Assembly: GCF_000237925.1 (NCBI RefSeq)
Contig: NC_031495.1
Coordinates: forward strand, 60,680,939-60,744,938
Length of the DNA stretch: 64,000 nucleotides
Direction: 5' to 3'
Source: Schistosoma mansoni
Taxonomy: Eukaryota; Platyhelminthes; Trematoda; Strigeidida; Schistosomatidae
The notes under the pieces were generated by a model, which had not been told where the DNA came from, ran no database searches, and worked only from the letters and a program-made list of their open reading frames with translations. A program made the position numbers and the translations under genes. This document shows positions 1 through 15,300 of this stretch, in pieces (the first letter of the stretch is position 1; every line of letters begins with the position of its first letter).

Positions 1-395
1 GGTATTTATTTACCTCTACACAATCAATCACTTATCAATTATAAAATCTTCTATATTATTCCGATGACAGTGTGGTCGATCAAAAATTGATATACGCCTA
101 TTCAAATTACTTCTATACTATTTTCTAACGTCAAATAAATAATTTATATCGGTGAATGTTCATGAACCAAACACAACATTTTGTACAATAAGCATTGGAC
201 CCTGAAAGAAAAAATGTTTGTGGTAATTGTTTAGTCGCATGTTATTGCCTTTCACCTTTACTGAGGCTCTTTGTTCAACCTTGCCTATTGTATAGGCGGA
301 TTATGCATTTTAATTACCTTGTCCCTGTCTTTGAGGATCTACAAAACAATTTAACAGGAGCCTAAATCAGGAAAATATCGTATTGAGTCACTTTC
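1..395 (+). promoter_or_regulatory. 5' flank and 5' UTR of the RFX-type gene
   Basis: No coding signal is visible. An in-frame TGA at 384-386 precedes the ATG at 396, so the start of the RFX-type gene lies inside the window and this stretch holds its 5' UTR and probably part of its promoter. No clear TATA box or other core motif could be assigned. The transcription start is unknown. Confidence 0.4.
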
Positions 396-3300
396 ATGTT
401 GAAATCTGAAGATCAAGATGAGGATTGTGCCAAGAATGGCTATGATTTTTTGAAATCAAGCTTATCTAGCATTATAACGTAAGCTGATATCCTTTTTTTT
501 TACATAATCATCCTCCTAGTCAGGATACACGCACTAGGATTGACGCATTGATTCAGGAAGTCGCCTCCTTGAAAGATGTTGAAAAGCTCCTTTTCTGTCT
601 ACTTCTCCCAGTGGATAATACTCACAGTTCTCATTGTCTCAGCAATACTTCTTTTGGCTTTGCGGGTGATGAACTGGAGGTTTCCTCGGGTTACGACGTC
701 AATTCATTGGGTATTGGCCTCTTTTCACCAGGTGGACAGTCTTCTCTTCACTTATCCAACCAAGTGGAGCAAAGTCAAGCCTACACGTGGATTATGTCTC
801 ATCTAGAAGAAGATCCATCAACCTGCTTAAGAAAAGATGAAGTGTACGATGACTACAGGTAACTTCAGCTTTTAGCTTATACCTTTGTGATGTCTATGAG
901 ATACGTGTTCTTGAAATGTTAGATAAATCACTTGGTTGAATTCTAGGTAAATAATTTCCGACTCTTAATATCATATCATGTGGCAAAATATCAACATTTC
1001 TTTTTAAGTAGAATGGCACCAAGCATTTTATTCGGAGTGGTTCTATTAATTATCTCACTAGCACTTCTCGATTCCCAAAATGTTTCATTTGTGGTTTAGA
1101 AAAAGTATGGAGTGTACCGTCATTTTCGTAATTGTTGTACCCAAACTCAGTTAGTGGTATATACCAGTTTTTCATAGCACTTGCCATACAATCGAAAAGG
1201 AGTTGGTCATTCGAAGCCATCTAGTTGTATTAAGTTTAATGACCGAAATATAGAATACTGATCGATTACAAAAGCTTCTGATTACTCGTTATCTATTATC
1301 TGGTAAATTCTTAAGCTATGTACCGTAAGCTCGTGACAATCCTGTGGATGTTGAACATTTTCTATACTTCTCACGACAAGCCTTAGTCTGTGTTGATAAA
1401 CGTTAACTGATCTGTGTGAATGCCGGGGGTAATTAGTAAGAAAACCTCCCAATTTCCAGTAATCCCTAGTAGTTACTTAAGTTTGGTGAAAACATCCAGA
1501 AATGGCCATTCTGTGTTTTGAAGCAGATGGTTAGAATACTGTTGATATTTTAGTGTATTTTGTCTTTTGCACGTCATCTACTGAACTACACCACATTCTT
1601 GATGACATACTAAAAGTGTACAAAGATTAGAAACCCAAATTAAGTTAGGACAAAATCAAAATGTCCAATTCCAATGAGATATCTATTAGCAATTTCCTGA
1701 TGAACTGGGGTACTAGCTGTAATATAGACATGAATATTTCTCCTCAAGTTGTGTGTTTTACACACTAGTTGGTTGGGAACGATATCTTGTAATAATCATG
1801 ACATCTAGTTAGGTAACGTTCCAAAGTAGTTAAGAACATAACGCTTAAAAGAGTAGGGAAGTTCATCCTTGTGCACATCACGTTCTGCAAAACCAGGTAT
1901 TTCTAAATCTTGTATGATAGGTACTAAGTTGATTGCATACACATTAAATTCCACAGTTATGAATATCTGATTCCATATAATTTCAGTTGATTAATAAATT
2001 ATTGTCCTCTCTAAGTATGTCTCTTCTGTACAGAAAGCTAGAATTCGGAATTACAGTTTTCTAGTGAACAAGTCTACTTAGGAAGTTGCAGTGATACTAC
2101 ATCAAACTTAATACACGCTTTCGAAAATATAAATGATTTCATATTCTAGGTGCACTGGTTGCTTTTGTTGAACATTGTTAATCAGTTTGTAGATGATCAA
2201 GCTGACGCATTTGCTATAACAATCCGAACTACTGGAGTGTTGTACTCTGCCTTGTTTGTCTTTTTAGCAGTGGAGTATGTGAATACAACTAATTAAAAAG
2301 TTGTTTCCAGACTCAAACGGGCATTTTTATTTCCCTGTCCACTGTAGCATATTAAACTATGTAACTTTGACCAAAAACTAGAAAACTGTGCTTTGATGAA
2401 GCCAAAACTTGCTGGAAAAACTAATAATCATATAGTCATATTTTAGGCAGTAGATTTCTAAAATTCCATATCCCAAGGGACAGTTCGTCAACCGAATTTA
2501 TTTTTCCATTGTGCCAGCGACCTTGTGTGCAACATATGATGCATCAATGACCTGTCTAGTAAAGCTGTTTGGAGGTAACTCCTAGATGTGATACAGCAGG
2601 TGAGTTAAATCCCCAACTCAATGAAAAGAACCAGTCATCTCAAGGTAAGGACTGGCACAAATATCCGCCCCGTTAATGTACCACAGCATAATAGAATGTT
2701 ACTTTGACAAGAGTCAAAGTAATTGTATCAACAAACAACAAAGCAATAAGACATTAAAAATATGGTTGGAGGAAACAGTCTGGAAAGGTATACAATAAGA
2801 AATATCGGGACTCAGTTTTTGACGTTAAAATTAATTAGATGTTAACTAAAATTTGGGGATTGGATATAATTCTATCTAAATGTTCTTAGTCACTGAACTT
2901 CCCAGTTCATAAAACATGACGAGTCCTCTAAATAAAATTACAGCGTGACCAGTTTGACTAATGTACTATTTGAAATATTAGCTTCAGTAGTTATTTGTTA
3001 CTAGAGCTTGTAAAGCGCAAACCCTGGAAAACCTGAATATGGATATATGGACCATATATTCACCTTTCAAGAGGTCCAGGAGCATAAAAATGATTTTGGA
3101 CCTCCGACCATAATTATACTCAAAATCGATCGGCTCTGTCGGCCGACTTTTTTGTCAGTATCTGTCATTAAAAGTTACCAAAGAACTACTTCAACTTTGT
3201 ACAGACTACTAAGAAAGTACAGGTTGAGACAAAGCTTATCCCAAACTGTCAACATTAACTAATGTTCTTCAAGGTTGTCCACCTCCATTTTTATTTAAGC

Positions 3301-6300
3301 TTTTCATAGACATACCTCTGAAGACAACACTCCCCTAACTCTAGTGATTGATCTCGTAACAGATCTACTTACGTAGAATACCCAGAAAATACAATTCTGT
3401 CTGGTGATGTTGATTAAAGTCTGAGTCCTCTGACCGTTTGCGCAGCCATGTTTAGGATGTTTCTCTTCTAGATGCAAAACGCTGCTTCAGGACTGGTCTG
3501 CACCAACGCCTAAACTAATGTTAGGGAATAAAGTATGTCAACCATTTCATTTATCTTGGAAGTCTCATGAACCCCGGTGGGTTGGTGTCTGGTGGAATCT
3601 TAGAACAGATTCAGAAAGCTCGGTTGGCTTACACTAACTTCCGTCACTTGTGGAGTAGGCAAATGTCTGACCACCAAACAATGGTCGCGTATATTGTCCA
3701 GTAGTTATTAGACTCAAGGTACTGAGCAAAAATAACAGATCATTTGATAAGATTGTGGATATTTATCGTCTGAGATGGTGTAGACGTGTATTACGTATGT
3801 CAGCCTTCTTTCACACGCGATGTTGGCTCATGGAGAAGTAAATTGAAAGACTGGGGACGGCCAAACTAAAACATTGCATCAGTCTCTGAATTTGTTGTGT
3901 TGCAGACGGCTCATGTGTTTTTGCTCGAAAATACGACCATTAATTTGTCATCAATAATCTTGAGCGGACATATTTCCATGCAATGTCCTATATTGTAATG
4001 TATGTGACTTTAGTTCTAAAATCAGTTATTAAGATTGAGGCTCGTCTTCTTTCACCTGCCACACAGTCATCAGGATTCAAAAAACCGAGATACATAAATC
4101 TTGATCATTATAATTTGCTTACCTAAAACTCCATTTCGATACAGAAAAGTTGTTAATTGAAGTTCATTGAACCAGTAATAAACATATAGTTTGTCTGATG
4201 AGGTTACTCGCGATCATTTTTATCAGGACACCAGTCATTTGTTGTAACAGATAATTGGGAAAATCCACGTACCCATCCATTTACGCAGTCACCGCTGTTT
4301 ATGTAAAATCGTGGGAAACAGTGGGATGCGCTCAGGATAATGAAGTTAGTCAGTCCTAATCCCTCATACATTTTGTCTCGTCTGAATTTTATATTTCCAG
4401 TTTTTCTTCTGGGTTTGGTTGCTGATTTTCATAATGTTTTATCGTGACTCTTCACTGTCGTATTATTTGAAGAAAGTAGATTGTCTGTGAATACATATAT
4501 AAACACAAACCTTGTTTTCATGTTTTCTCTTTAGAGCATATTGTGAGAAGCACCACATGAAAACTCTAAATACGGCAGATTTTGGAAAGGTCATGAAACG
4601 CGCATTTCCAAATGTAAAACCACGACGTTTGGGTCAACGAGGACAGTCTCGGTGAGTCTGCTTTTTGCACCATCCTCGCCGGTTACTTTTTAAAAAAGCA
4701 ATTATATTAAAACATCATACTAGTCGTACAAAGTTAGTTCACCTGGAGTAGACCTACAGGATTCAATGAGCTATAAGAAGCCTGAAAAAACCTAGTGCTT
4801 ATAAACGGGACGTTTCGCGAAGCCACAAGCGTATTTACTCACTATTTTCATGGCGTCATACAATTGCAACCAATGCTCATCTATACTTTTTGGAGGGATA
4901 GCAGCTAGCCTTGAACCTAGCTAGGTCTGATACTTAGTTGCAACAGAAGCTGCAATCAATTTACTGACATCGATCTGTTTAAAACGATGAATTTGTTGAT
5001 CATTGAAACGTGAGGTAAGATTATCGCAAACAAGAGCATGATCAAAGTCCAGATAGGTACTCCAAAAGGAGGGACAGTCTTGTACACAACCACGCCAGCG
5101 GTAGCTGATCATGATGTGATCAATCTGAGTCCAGACTTGGGATTCAGAAGCAGGACGCCAGGTGGCACATCGACGATGACTGTGCCGATAGTTATTACTA
5201 GCTTGAAACAGATTGTAGACTGTGTACAGTTTCAGTAGACGATCCCCGTTATCTGACTTGCAACCAACAAATCCCCATCGGCCACCTAAACGACTCTGTT
5301 CTGTGCCTAGACGCCCAACCTGAGTGTTCAATTCTCCGGCTAGTACTGCGATATCTGTCGAACACACTTTCTGAAGAAGAACAGTTAACTTGTGGTAAAA
5401 CTCATCCTTGTGGCATCTGGGCTGCAATCTGTCGGAGCAGAAGCGGAGATGACAAAAAGACATCGTTCTTCACACCGGTTTCTCTGCACTTTCTGGAACT
5501 TTCTAATCTAACAACATAACCGACTGTTAATGGGGAACTAATCGATTTGTGCTGTCTCAGTTCTAGCGCTTAGTGCAACATTAACGCCAACAAAACCAGA
5601 CAATGCTACAGGGTCCACAGATAAACTCACGCCAAAAAAATTTTCGAAGCCATAGGTGGAGAGCGAATTTGTAGTACTTCATTAGAGTCTTAAATGCGGG
5701 TTTAGGATAGAAAACAGTCATCGATATTCAGACTTTCTAAAGACATAGTCAACCCTATCTGTTGTCCGATCTACCTTAGTGTACGAATGTTGAATGAGGC
5801 CAGTTTAAATGGTATACGTGGTTTCAGAAAGACTGTTTCAGTATTCGTAGTCGATGGTGGCATTCAACTTCCAACCAGTTAATGACTTGTGATTATCTTA
5901 GATAGAACAGGGTTTCCACCATAGATGAGCTGCTGTATAAGTTAAAAAATAAAAAACGCGATATGAGAATAAAGAGGAATACATATGTATAGTATAAAAG
6001 AAATAAAAACGAGTGTTATCAAATGATTGTGAGTGGGATTTGTCTGAATGTAAGTTGAAGCAAGCATAATTTTTCCAACAGTAATCATCATTTGGTTTGT
6101 GTAACGTCTTTAATGCTTCCCGGGTGCCCAAACCAAAGTGGCCTTTCTGCAAATGAATATGACGGTAGTTCACTGATCCAAATCTCCACATTTCCGAACC
6201 GTGATGAAAAAAAGAGTTTTACAAAAATATCTCTACCCCATATGGTTCCAACTGTGGTGCATATGTATCTGGTGCCCCTTTGTACCAATATGTATGTGTT

Positions 6301-9300
6301 TAAATAAATAAATAAATAAACAGTTCCAACTCACTGTCGACTTTCATGAAACCATTCTTGTTTTAACTACATATAATTTTCGAAATTTGAAGACTGCAAA
6401 TTATTTTTGAATTCGTTACATCAAGGCATTTACATTGCAGGATCGACACAAGGTAACGTTTTGATATTCCCTCTCCTTGAGGCTGAGGAGTCCCATACTA
6501 GGACGAAACGGTCGTCAAGTGCTTCCAGGTTTTCAGTGGTGGTCTAGCATTCATCGATTCATGATCTCAATCAAAATTCGAATTCGTCCGTTAATCATAA
6601 GTGACTGGTCGTTTTGTTTAATATTAATTGATAAGGCTTCCTCTACTTTGAATCCAATGTCAACCAAAGTTAAACAGCTTATTAAGACGATCAAACGAGT
6701 TACTATCCTCAGACATCCTTGTTTTTAAATGTTCATCCTCATCGAGAAATTCATCTTAAATCTAGCTGGCAGGCTGACATGCGTAATACACGTCTACACC
6801 ATCTCAGACGATAAATATCCACAATCTTATCAAACGATCTGTTATTTTTGCTCAGTGCCTTAAGTCTAATTTCAACATTGCTCAATCGGTGGTTTGAAGA
6901 CACTTGTGACCAAATAATAGTAAGCTGAAAAATATCCTTTATTTTTAATGGTCATGTTTCACATCCAGAAAGTAAAACAGGGCAAACTACTGGACAATAT
7001 ACGCGATCATTGTTTGGTGGTCAGACATTTGCCTACTCCACAAGTGACGGAAGTTAGTGTAAGCCAACCGAGCTTTCTGAATCTGTTCTAAGATTCCACC
7101 AGACACCAACCCACCGGGGTTCACGAAACTTCCAAGATAAATGAAGTAATAATTATAAATAATGAGCCTTATAATAACTTAATATGATCATATTTTATTA
7201 AATCTTTTCTGTAAGCGTAAAGTTAATTATGTACACCCGTTTTTAAAATCAATATCATTATCCTAAGCTATCAGTAGCTAAAGGGAGTTCATGAAATATT
7301 TAAATCCATGCAATCGTACTGCAGTTTGGTTTTTTTGTTAATTTATAGTGGAGAAAATTTTTATCCCCTTCATTTAACACTATCAGAACAGTGTTTTTTC
7401 ATTTGAAATTTTGTCTGGAATTTGAGACTGTTTCACTACGTTCTTAGTTCGGTTGACTCACTTCTGCATGTTATCAAATATACCGAGTTGTTATAACAGT
7501 TGTAAATATGAAATTTTTCAGTTTTCGACGCACTTGTTTCATATTGATTGAGGTGTGTTATTTCTCAGCTGTTGTATATTGGAATCACTGATTCAGTTTC
7601 ATTTAATGGGTTATTTACCTGAACTGACTATGAAAATTCATCTATATAGCTCTTGAACACTATCAGAAACTGCTCATTGACTATCATTAGCACTGCTAAA
7701 CCCAGTGCTACAACGTTCGGTAAAAAATCTCAAACTTTGTCAAGTTCTAATTTTCTGAAATAATTTCCTACCGGCTTGGTTTTTTAATATAATTCTAATG
7801 AATAAACTCCTACTACTATTAATAATCCCTCAAAATTCTTACATTTTCAAGCCATAATGCTTTTAGCCTTTGCTTTCTCTACGTGTAAGTCAATAGCACA
7901 TTGTCTACCAACCTACGTGACCCTTGATCATTCTCTCCCATCCTTAGAATTTGTTGTCCCGCAGAGATTAACCGATTCGAAATCTTTAATCTATGTAATC
8001 TTCAAGCCTTAATATTTACAGGGTGGTTTAGTTTGGCTTTGTCTACAGAGTGAATAGTTTGATCCATTTAGTAACAGCTAGGTTAACAAATACGATTATA
8101 TGTGAAGGGGATAACCATTAACACCCCCCTAACTGAACTATTTTCCTATTGGCTCTTGTAGATCTCATCCATCTCTCTTTCACTCGTATAAATTTAGGCC
8201 ATTCCTAACTAGACTAAATCTCTCGAAGTATTAAGTGATGTTTATTCCATTTTAGTTTTCTGGTTTTGTCTGTCACTCATACAAACTGATCCATAAAAGT
8301 TTTACACGGTTTTCAGATGATGTTACCTGTCTAGGCGTAATCACTTCTATGATGTAAAGAAACTTATGAGTTGTTAATATTCCAGGTTGAATGTGACCTG
8401 AATATTCTTATCATACGTCAGCTAAATTTATTAAATACTTGCGTTTTAACGTACCCAGTAATATGTATGAATTAAAAATTCAGTTCAACCACTAACATTT
8501 CGTTTATTTCCAAATCATTGTATGTGGATCACTTTTATAATCTATATTATGTATATTTCCTGTAGAATGCGATTCTTTATAATGTCTGTATTTTCACTAG
8601 AGTTGATATTTAATGCTCAATCTTATAAAAATCCACTGTTCATTAAGCATCTGAAATGAACATTTCCCTTAGTAAACTGTAGTTGGTACTAAATCTGAAA
8701 ACCGGTGTTTTTATAATTGGATTTTTTACACTTGTGTCTCGGTGATCGTATTTCCACCGCTTCGATTGTTGGATTGTCTTTTTAAACACGACGTACAGTT
8801 CTAGACAGTTTATACATGCATTTTTCTATGAATCCAACTGTTCTTGGCCCCGTTTTGTCATCTGACCTCAAAAATGGAACTATGTACTAGAGTCGAAATT
8901 GTAACACCTTTCTGCTTTGGTTTGGGCACCCAGGCGGTATCACAGCCATCACACAAATCAATGATAACTGCTACTGGTCTCATTGTTATTGTGTGGCGCA
9001 TATGTATTTGGTGCTCCATCGTACCAATGTTTATGTGTTCAAATAAATAAATATAACACCTGACTTTTAGTAACATTCTCCCATACTATATTAATATAAA
9101 AAATATTTACGTCTTCGGATCCCAATATCACTTGGCTCAATTGATTAATTTCTTCACATATCCTGTCATCGCTTTTAAAAAACACTAGTTATGGAATATG
9201 TTTGGCCATCTGCTTTATATATTGTAAACGATATCAATTTCGTCTGGAAACTATCTTAGTGATTAAAGCTTCTGAGTTTCAATCATCAGATAGTAGGCCC

Positions 9301-12300
9301 ATACCTATCACCCTACTTCGGTTCGGAAGGCTGGTTAATTACACTAACCCTCATACACGAAATTGTTGTTCAAAGCTTTGTATATAAACACTGTACTCGG
9401 TAATTAGTTTCCTTAAAAATAAATTAACCAAGCATTAAAATTTCTCTTTATGCCTTCTAAATTAAACGTTTAAGTGTTGGAACTATTACATCAAGTATTT
9501 ATTTTTCCAAACAAATACTCGTTCCCTTTGCTTTGTATGTTTATATTTGTCTGTATACCCTGCAAGTTATATTAAAAATTTTAATTATTTAAAAACCTTT
9601 CTCTTAAATGGGAAATAACGCTTTACAAATCTTTATACCAAATCATCTTGAATGCAGTTTGAACCAAATAATTACATCATCTTTTAGTTTACATATCTAT
9701 TCAGTTTTTTAATGTTTGCTATTTTAGATACTGCTATGGTGGAATGCGTAAGAAGACAGAAATCCAACCACCCTACCTACCTGATCTCACCAATGAAGCT
9801 CTTGGTATTAACTCTCAAAATATATCTGGAAGATCTGTTGGTTCACCTGGAAGTAGTTCTGGTGGAAGCTTCGAAGCTGGATCTCAAAGACATATGTCAT
9901 CAAACAGTCCACTAATTCGTCTTTTAAAATCCAATGGATCTGATGCCGATACTAGCAGTTGGGCTGATGATCCATCTGTGCGGGCTGTTCTAGGAATTCG
10001 TGGTTCCGTCGTTGCAGACGTGGCTCATATTCTCCTGGAATATGGTCACCAAGTTTTTGGCATACATTTCAAGTCGCTCTTTCAGCTTGCCCAATATCTT
10101 GTTGCTAACCGTTATGTTAATTCCAGGTCCAAACATGCTTTTGCTTTGATCGCTCATGCTGCTAATCCTCCGAGCTCCTTTTCACCACCACCCTCTACAG
10201 CCCTTGCTGAAATGCTTCAAAAAGGTTCGTTAATCTATTTATTAACTCAAATGTTTAAGTTCTCATCAAGCAGGGGACCCATGAATTTATCATATATTTG
10301 TTGTAACATATTTACATCTATCAGAAAATCTACACAAAGTCCCTCTCGTCCTTCAGTCGCATGAAATCTGTCTGGCTTATTCAATCCACTAAGATACTGC
10401 AAATGGAGTGGCATCGTTTAGCTAGCATGGCTTATAGTATTGGCTGAAAACAGTGGACTCTGATTCTAGTTTCTACTGTGTTCTGCTCGGCTATTCGTTT
10501 TTCTATTTTTACCTTTATAGCTTCAACTTATGGTCCACATTCATGATACATCTCAACAATTATTTTGTAATCGTGCAACTTTATTTTAAACATAAAGGTC
10601 ACATTTATTCGTTTTATTATTTTCACAACACTGCGTTCACACCTGTCTGATTTACATAGATAATCAAATAGCTGAATGTATTTAGTCTTTTTTGTTCGGT
10701 TTTGTGACATATCCACTCGGTTTGATAACCTGATACGTCTAAATATTCTAATTTATATGCAAGAACCATTCTCTTTGCATAAGTAAATAGTTCACATAAT
10801 GATGATATATCAACTGGTTAATTGGCAATTCAATTTGTGAAACACGACGAATATATGTTTGTACGCAACTTTTAAAGTTAGAGTATCGTAAAATCACTTG
10901 TCAGATAAACTAAGTATTATTCGACATAGCGCTTTCTTCCTCTATTGTCGCTTGATTCACTATTGTGATTTTTCCCATTCAGTTCACCTGTTTCACCACT
11001 CAATCGTTTTGTATTGAGCTGAATTTTTCAGTGTTTTGTTGTAATACGTTGTAAACTGAAGTTATAATACACCTGTTACTCAATGTTCATTACCATTAAG
11101 TTTCAGCATATAGAGCTCACCAGTCTATAGCATTACCCATTATCTTCCAATTTGAACATCTAGATAGTTTCATCTTTACACTAAAAAGATCAGTTTCCCT
11201 ATACACGACTAATCAGTTCCTAATGCAATTTTTATGATGTTCGGTCATTTATTTTTGTTCATTAGAGATTTTATCAAGTTAAAACAATAGTTGGACAATT
11301 TTCAAAACTATGTTTACATTTTGTTAAATGGTTCAATTTTCTTTATAATTCAGGCTCTGTTAAATCAGCATTCGGTAAAATACAAAACAAACGTCAGAAT
11401 TCGTCTACAAGTGATTTATCATCCTGTAAATCGGAATGTACTAAAAATGAAAGTAGGTTATCTAGTTTTAATATTTTAACTACTGAGATTTTAAATACGA
11501 CTATCAAACCTAAATACCTTTTCTAAATGATTGAATTTTTAGGTCAATTGTTAAGTGGGTTGTATTTAATTCTTATTTTCTGCTACGTCGCATATTAAGT
11601 ACTAATTTAATGTTTTAATTAAATGATGGGTATTCTCATGCATTTCTGATGTTCTGTCGTAGATATGACCGACCGATATGATTTCATAATTTTTAATAAT
11701 TTAAGAGATTTCCTGAAAGGTTATTTTACATTTGATCTCTTTTAAAATAGATATACTTGTTTACCCATAACCTCATTGTCACAACTTAGATCGGTGATCA
11801 ACAAAATGATATGTTTTGATCGTCCATTAAACACCTTGATTTACGTTTGTTTATTATTCTTGTTTATATTGAAACGATCCTTTAGATTCTAGCATTCTAA
11901 TCAATTGATCTTAGTGTATCACAAACATTAAAAGAATGATTATGTCAATCTACGTACCATGAGTTTTTTTTTTGGGAATTTATTGAGCTATTCAATCAAT
12001 TACCTTTTTAATTTTAGTTATAATTGTACTGCTTAAAGAGCTAAAATTACAAAGTAAAAATATCCACATTGCTTCTCTGTAATTTATTTACAAATTTCTA
12101 TAATTTTTGTACTTCAACACATGACAATTATTAATCATTTTACATTTATAGGTTTTCATGCACCTTCAACAAACAATGTTGACTCCCCAGTCACTAATGT
12201 TCCTCGGTCGACTATACCAGATAATAGACATTTAAATCTTCCTATTCCTAACCTGAATCATAATTTAAATAATCATGGATCATCATCTGTTCCACCTTTC

Positions 12301-15300
12301 ATTGCTTCTGGCGATAACCCTGCTATGCAGATGCCTCATTGCAGTACTCCTCAACGTGGTAACTGTTACAAGCCATATGAACTACAGACTTCTTTACCAC
12401 AAACTAGTGGGGTTGGTGCATATACAGCTGCTGCTCTAGCATCTCCGTCTGCATTACAGTCTTCCAATCAGCAATTGTCTAATAACCCGTTCAATTTTAC
12501 TCAGGTATTCTACCTTTATAGGTTATATAGTTCATATAGATTATTAAAGTTTCTTTCCTCCCTTAGTGAGTGAATCTACCTAGGCGGGTCGGGGAACCCT
12601 GATTCCATACCAAATGGTGCACATGGGCACCAGTAACTTGAGGGAACAAATGGCATATGAACCAATCGTTGGTCACCGGCTACCATGGGTCTGCATCTCA
12701 CGATGCTCCACTGCCTTGTGGGTCAGACCTTTAGGTCAAAGGCTCCGCGTGTGGCTCCCTAAGAAAACCACCTGCTTCGGTCTGGGCAACCGGGAAGTAT
12801 CATAGCTCTCACACAAAATGAAATGACAATGTTTGTGTGACATATATATATGGTGCCCCCCTTAGTTTATTGATATATATTCTCAGTTTAGACACATCAT
12901 ATATATATCAATTACTAACTGCTCTTTTTTTAGAACTTTCGAAATAACGCTATCAATCATCCATATTCCCATAGTGGTGCACCTGGGTTAACGCATCCAT
13001 CTACGGCAATGGCTTTAGCTGCTGCAGCTGCTGTTGCAGCGCATCAAAAACAGCAGTCTGGTGTGTCGAGCTTTCCTTCATGTGTTTTGGGGTCTAATTT
13101 CTCTTCAGCACTTGGTCCAATTCCCGGTCCTGTATCACCATCCATTGATTCACGACACATTACCGCAAACACTAACACATCTACCCCTCCTATTGCTCAC
13201 AGCGAAAAACATACCAGGTATGATTATCATTCCGCATATGTGTTCTAGAATTGTAAAATTAATATCATATGAAGCTCCTTTTGCTGTTACATATGTGTTT
13301 TTAATAATCTGTGTATATCATTGTGCTAAAAATAGTAGTATTTTATTCCATACGTGTTGCTGCTATATTTGTTTTATAGCATTTTGGAATCATCCACACC
13401 AACGTCTCAACGTGATTCAGCGTATACAAACTTGGGTGGTTATCATTCTCCGATAACAAATAGCTCAATGTATCCAGCCCATCAAATTACATCTCCATAT
13501 CCTAGATCCCAACAACCGCCTGCCCCACTCCCCCCCGGTGTAGGTGCACGCAGCCCTTATGCCCAAGTGTCGCATCTATCTGCAACGAATACAGACTGTA
13601 ATCAAGTAGGGTTTAAGCGAGCTGTCCTACCACATCCTGGAGAAGCCCCAGGTGCATACGAGCCATCGGTATGTTTTACAATCATAAATATGTATGGCTT
13701 AAGGTGATTACTTATCTTATTACTTTGAGCCTTGTATTCTTATTGAACTTTATTTCCAAGTAGCATTACAACCAGTTGATTTATATCTGGCGTTTAGCAC
13801 ACGGGAGTCGTACTAAAGTTAGAGGTAAAGATCATACTGTTGCTATAAATTTTGTGAATAAACAAAATTCCCGAAATCATTGATGATGCTAACTCTACCT
13901 GTGTATCTGCTTTGAGCAGTTGTTTATCGTAATTTCTCAAAGTACTTCTGGAGAATTTTGGCCGTGAGAATAATATGCCCCTGTTTGTTGAAACTTTGTT
14001 ACCGACCTTCCTTATTGACATAGTCCAGTTTTATGTGGTTATCATTATTTTTATATAAATGCCTACAGTTTTGACTTTTAGCTCTAAATTCTTTTGAAAT
14101 ATTTTCTATCGTAATCCACGATGCGTAATATTGTCAAATATTAATGCTGATCATTCGGTCTATTTTGATTCGAATGTTTCGATTTCTACTATATTAATCG
14201 CCCGCAATACTCCTTGTACAGTTTATTTATTTCTGTACTGAGGAAGTATGCTCTCCAGAGCATAAATGATTATGTATCACGTTCTTTAAATACCGTTATA
14301 TGAAGTGAACTCTAGCTGTCACTATGTTCTCTGCTTCCTAGTACTGTTATTTGAGTTTGTTATTAAACTTTTGTCTTCTAATTTACTTGTAGCCACGATT
14401 TCACCTAGGCGGTCAAAGTCCCAATAAACGTGCTCGTTATTTATCTACAGCCTCTGGATCGAGTTCTAATTCGTTATCAACAGATGGTCCACCACTCAGT
14501 GGTGGTAGTTTTCCAGATGGTAATGAACGGTATTCTGAACAAGTAGCACCAGTCATTACTCACAACACCTCTTTAGCCGTCCCTTCACCTGCAAGCACTG
14601 GAAGCAGTTCATCTAATCCCCCTCAAATTCCTACCAACCCTACGGGATATTCTGGATCATGTGGTACTTCACGGCAGTACAGCGTAAACACTCTTGATCA
14701 GTCACCATCTATGCCTTCTCCTTATTATCCTGGTCGCTATGAAGGACTTGAAATGCATAGCCCTGCACCACCATCACATGGACTTCTGAGATCTCATCAT
14801 GTACAAAACAATACCGGCTCGTCGAATTCGTCTTGGAATGTGAGTTTTTTTTTTAATAAAAATCGTTTGAAGGTCCTTATCTCAGTCATTTTTGCTCAAC
14901 GTCTGATGGTTATTAAAATAAAAAGTTTTACTTTATCCAGTTCATTATCTACACACTAGATAAAATGCAAGTGTCAGGTTTTCTCACACTTTTATCTCTT
15001 ATGTTTTCAACCAAAGTGTTTTTACTCTGATGGAAGTAAAAATCAGTACAAAAATGAGAAAGATAGAAGACACATCAAATAATAGTAACTGTTAGAAATG
15101 AAATTTATTCAAATGAAGTTTTTTGTAGCATGTTGTTAGTTTAACAACCTTCCTACAGACTATTTTAACTTGAAATAGTCAAATATTTACTTTAACATAA
15201 GTAAAACATACAGTAAAGGATTTTATCTGATATTCGTCATAGTTTGTTGCTTTTTTCCGAATAGACTAAACACATCAAATATTGATGAAAAGTCTAAAAA

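Larger units (their letters stand above)
4652..9727 (+). other. Intron 3 of the RFX-type gene (5.1 kb)
   Basis: This intron splits the DNA-binding domain between RGQSR and YCYGG. It contains decayed repeats, listed separately: an RTE-like endonuclease fragment, two AAATA-tailed retroposon pieces, a hammerhead-type SINE copy and an inverted RTE-like RT fragment. About 7150-8830 and about 9060-9727 hold nothing I can name. Confidence 0.6.

Noticed and set aside
548-862. 104-codon frame as a stand-alone gene
   Set aside because: It is exon 2 of the RFX-type gene, entered through a 41-bp intron from the ATG exon at 396.
12614-12805. 63-codon frame in RFX intron 6 and the matching frame at 44258-43929
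   Set aside because: Both are chance open frames across the non-coding retroposon; other copies do not keep the frame.
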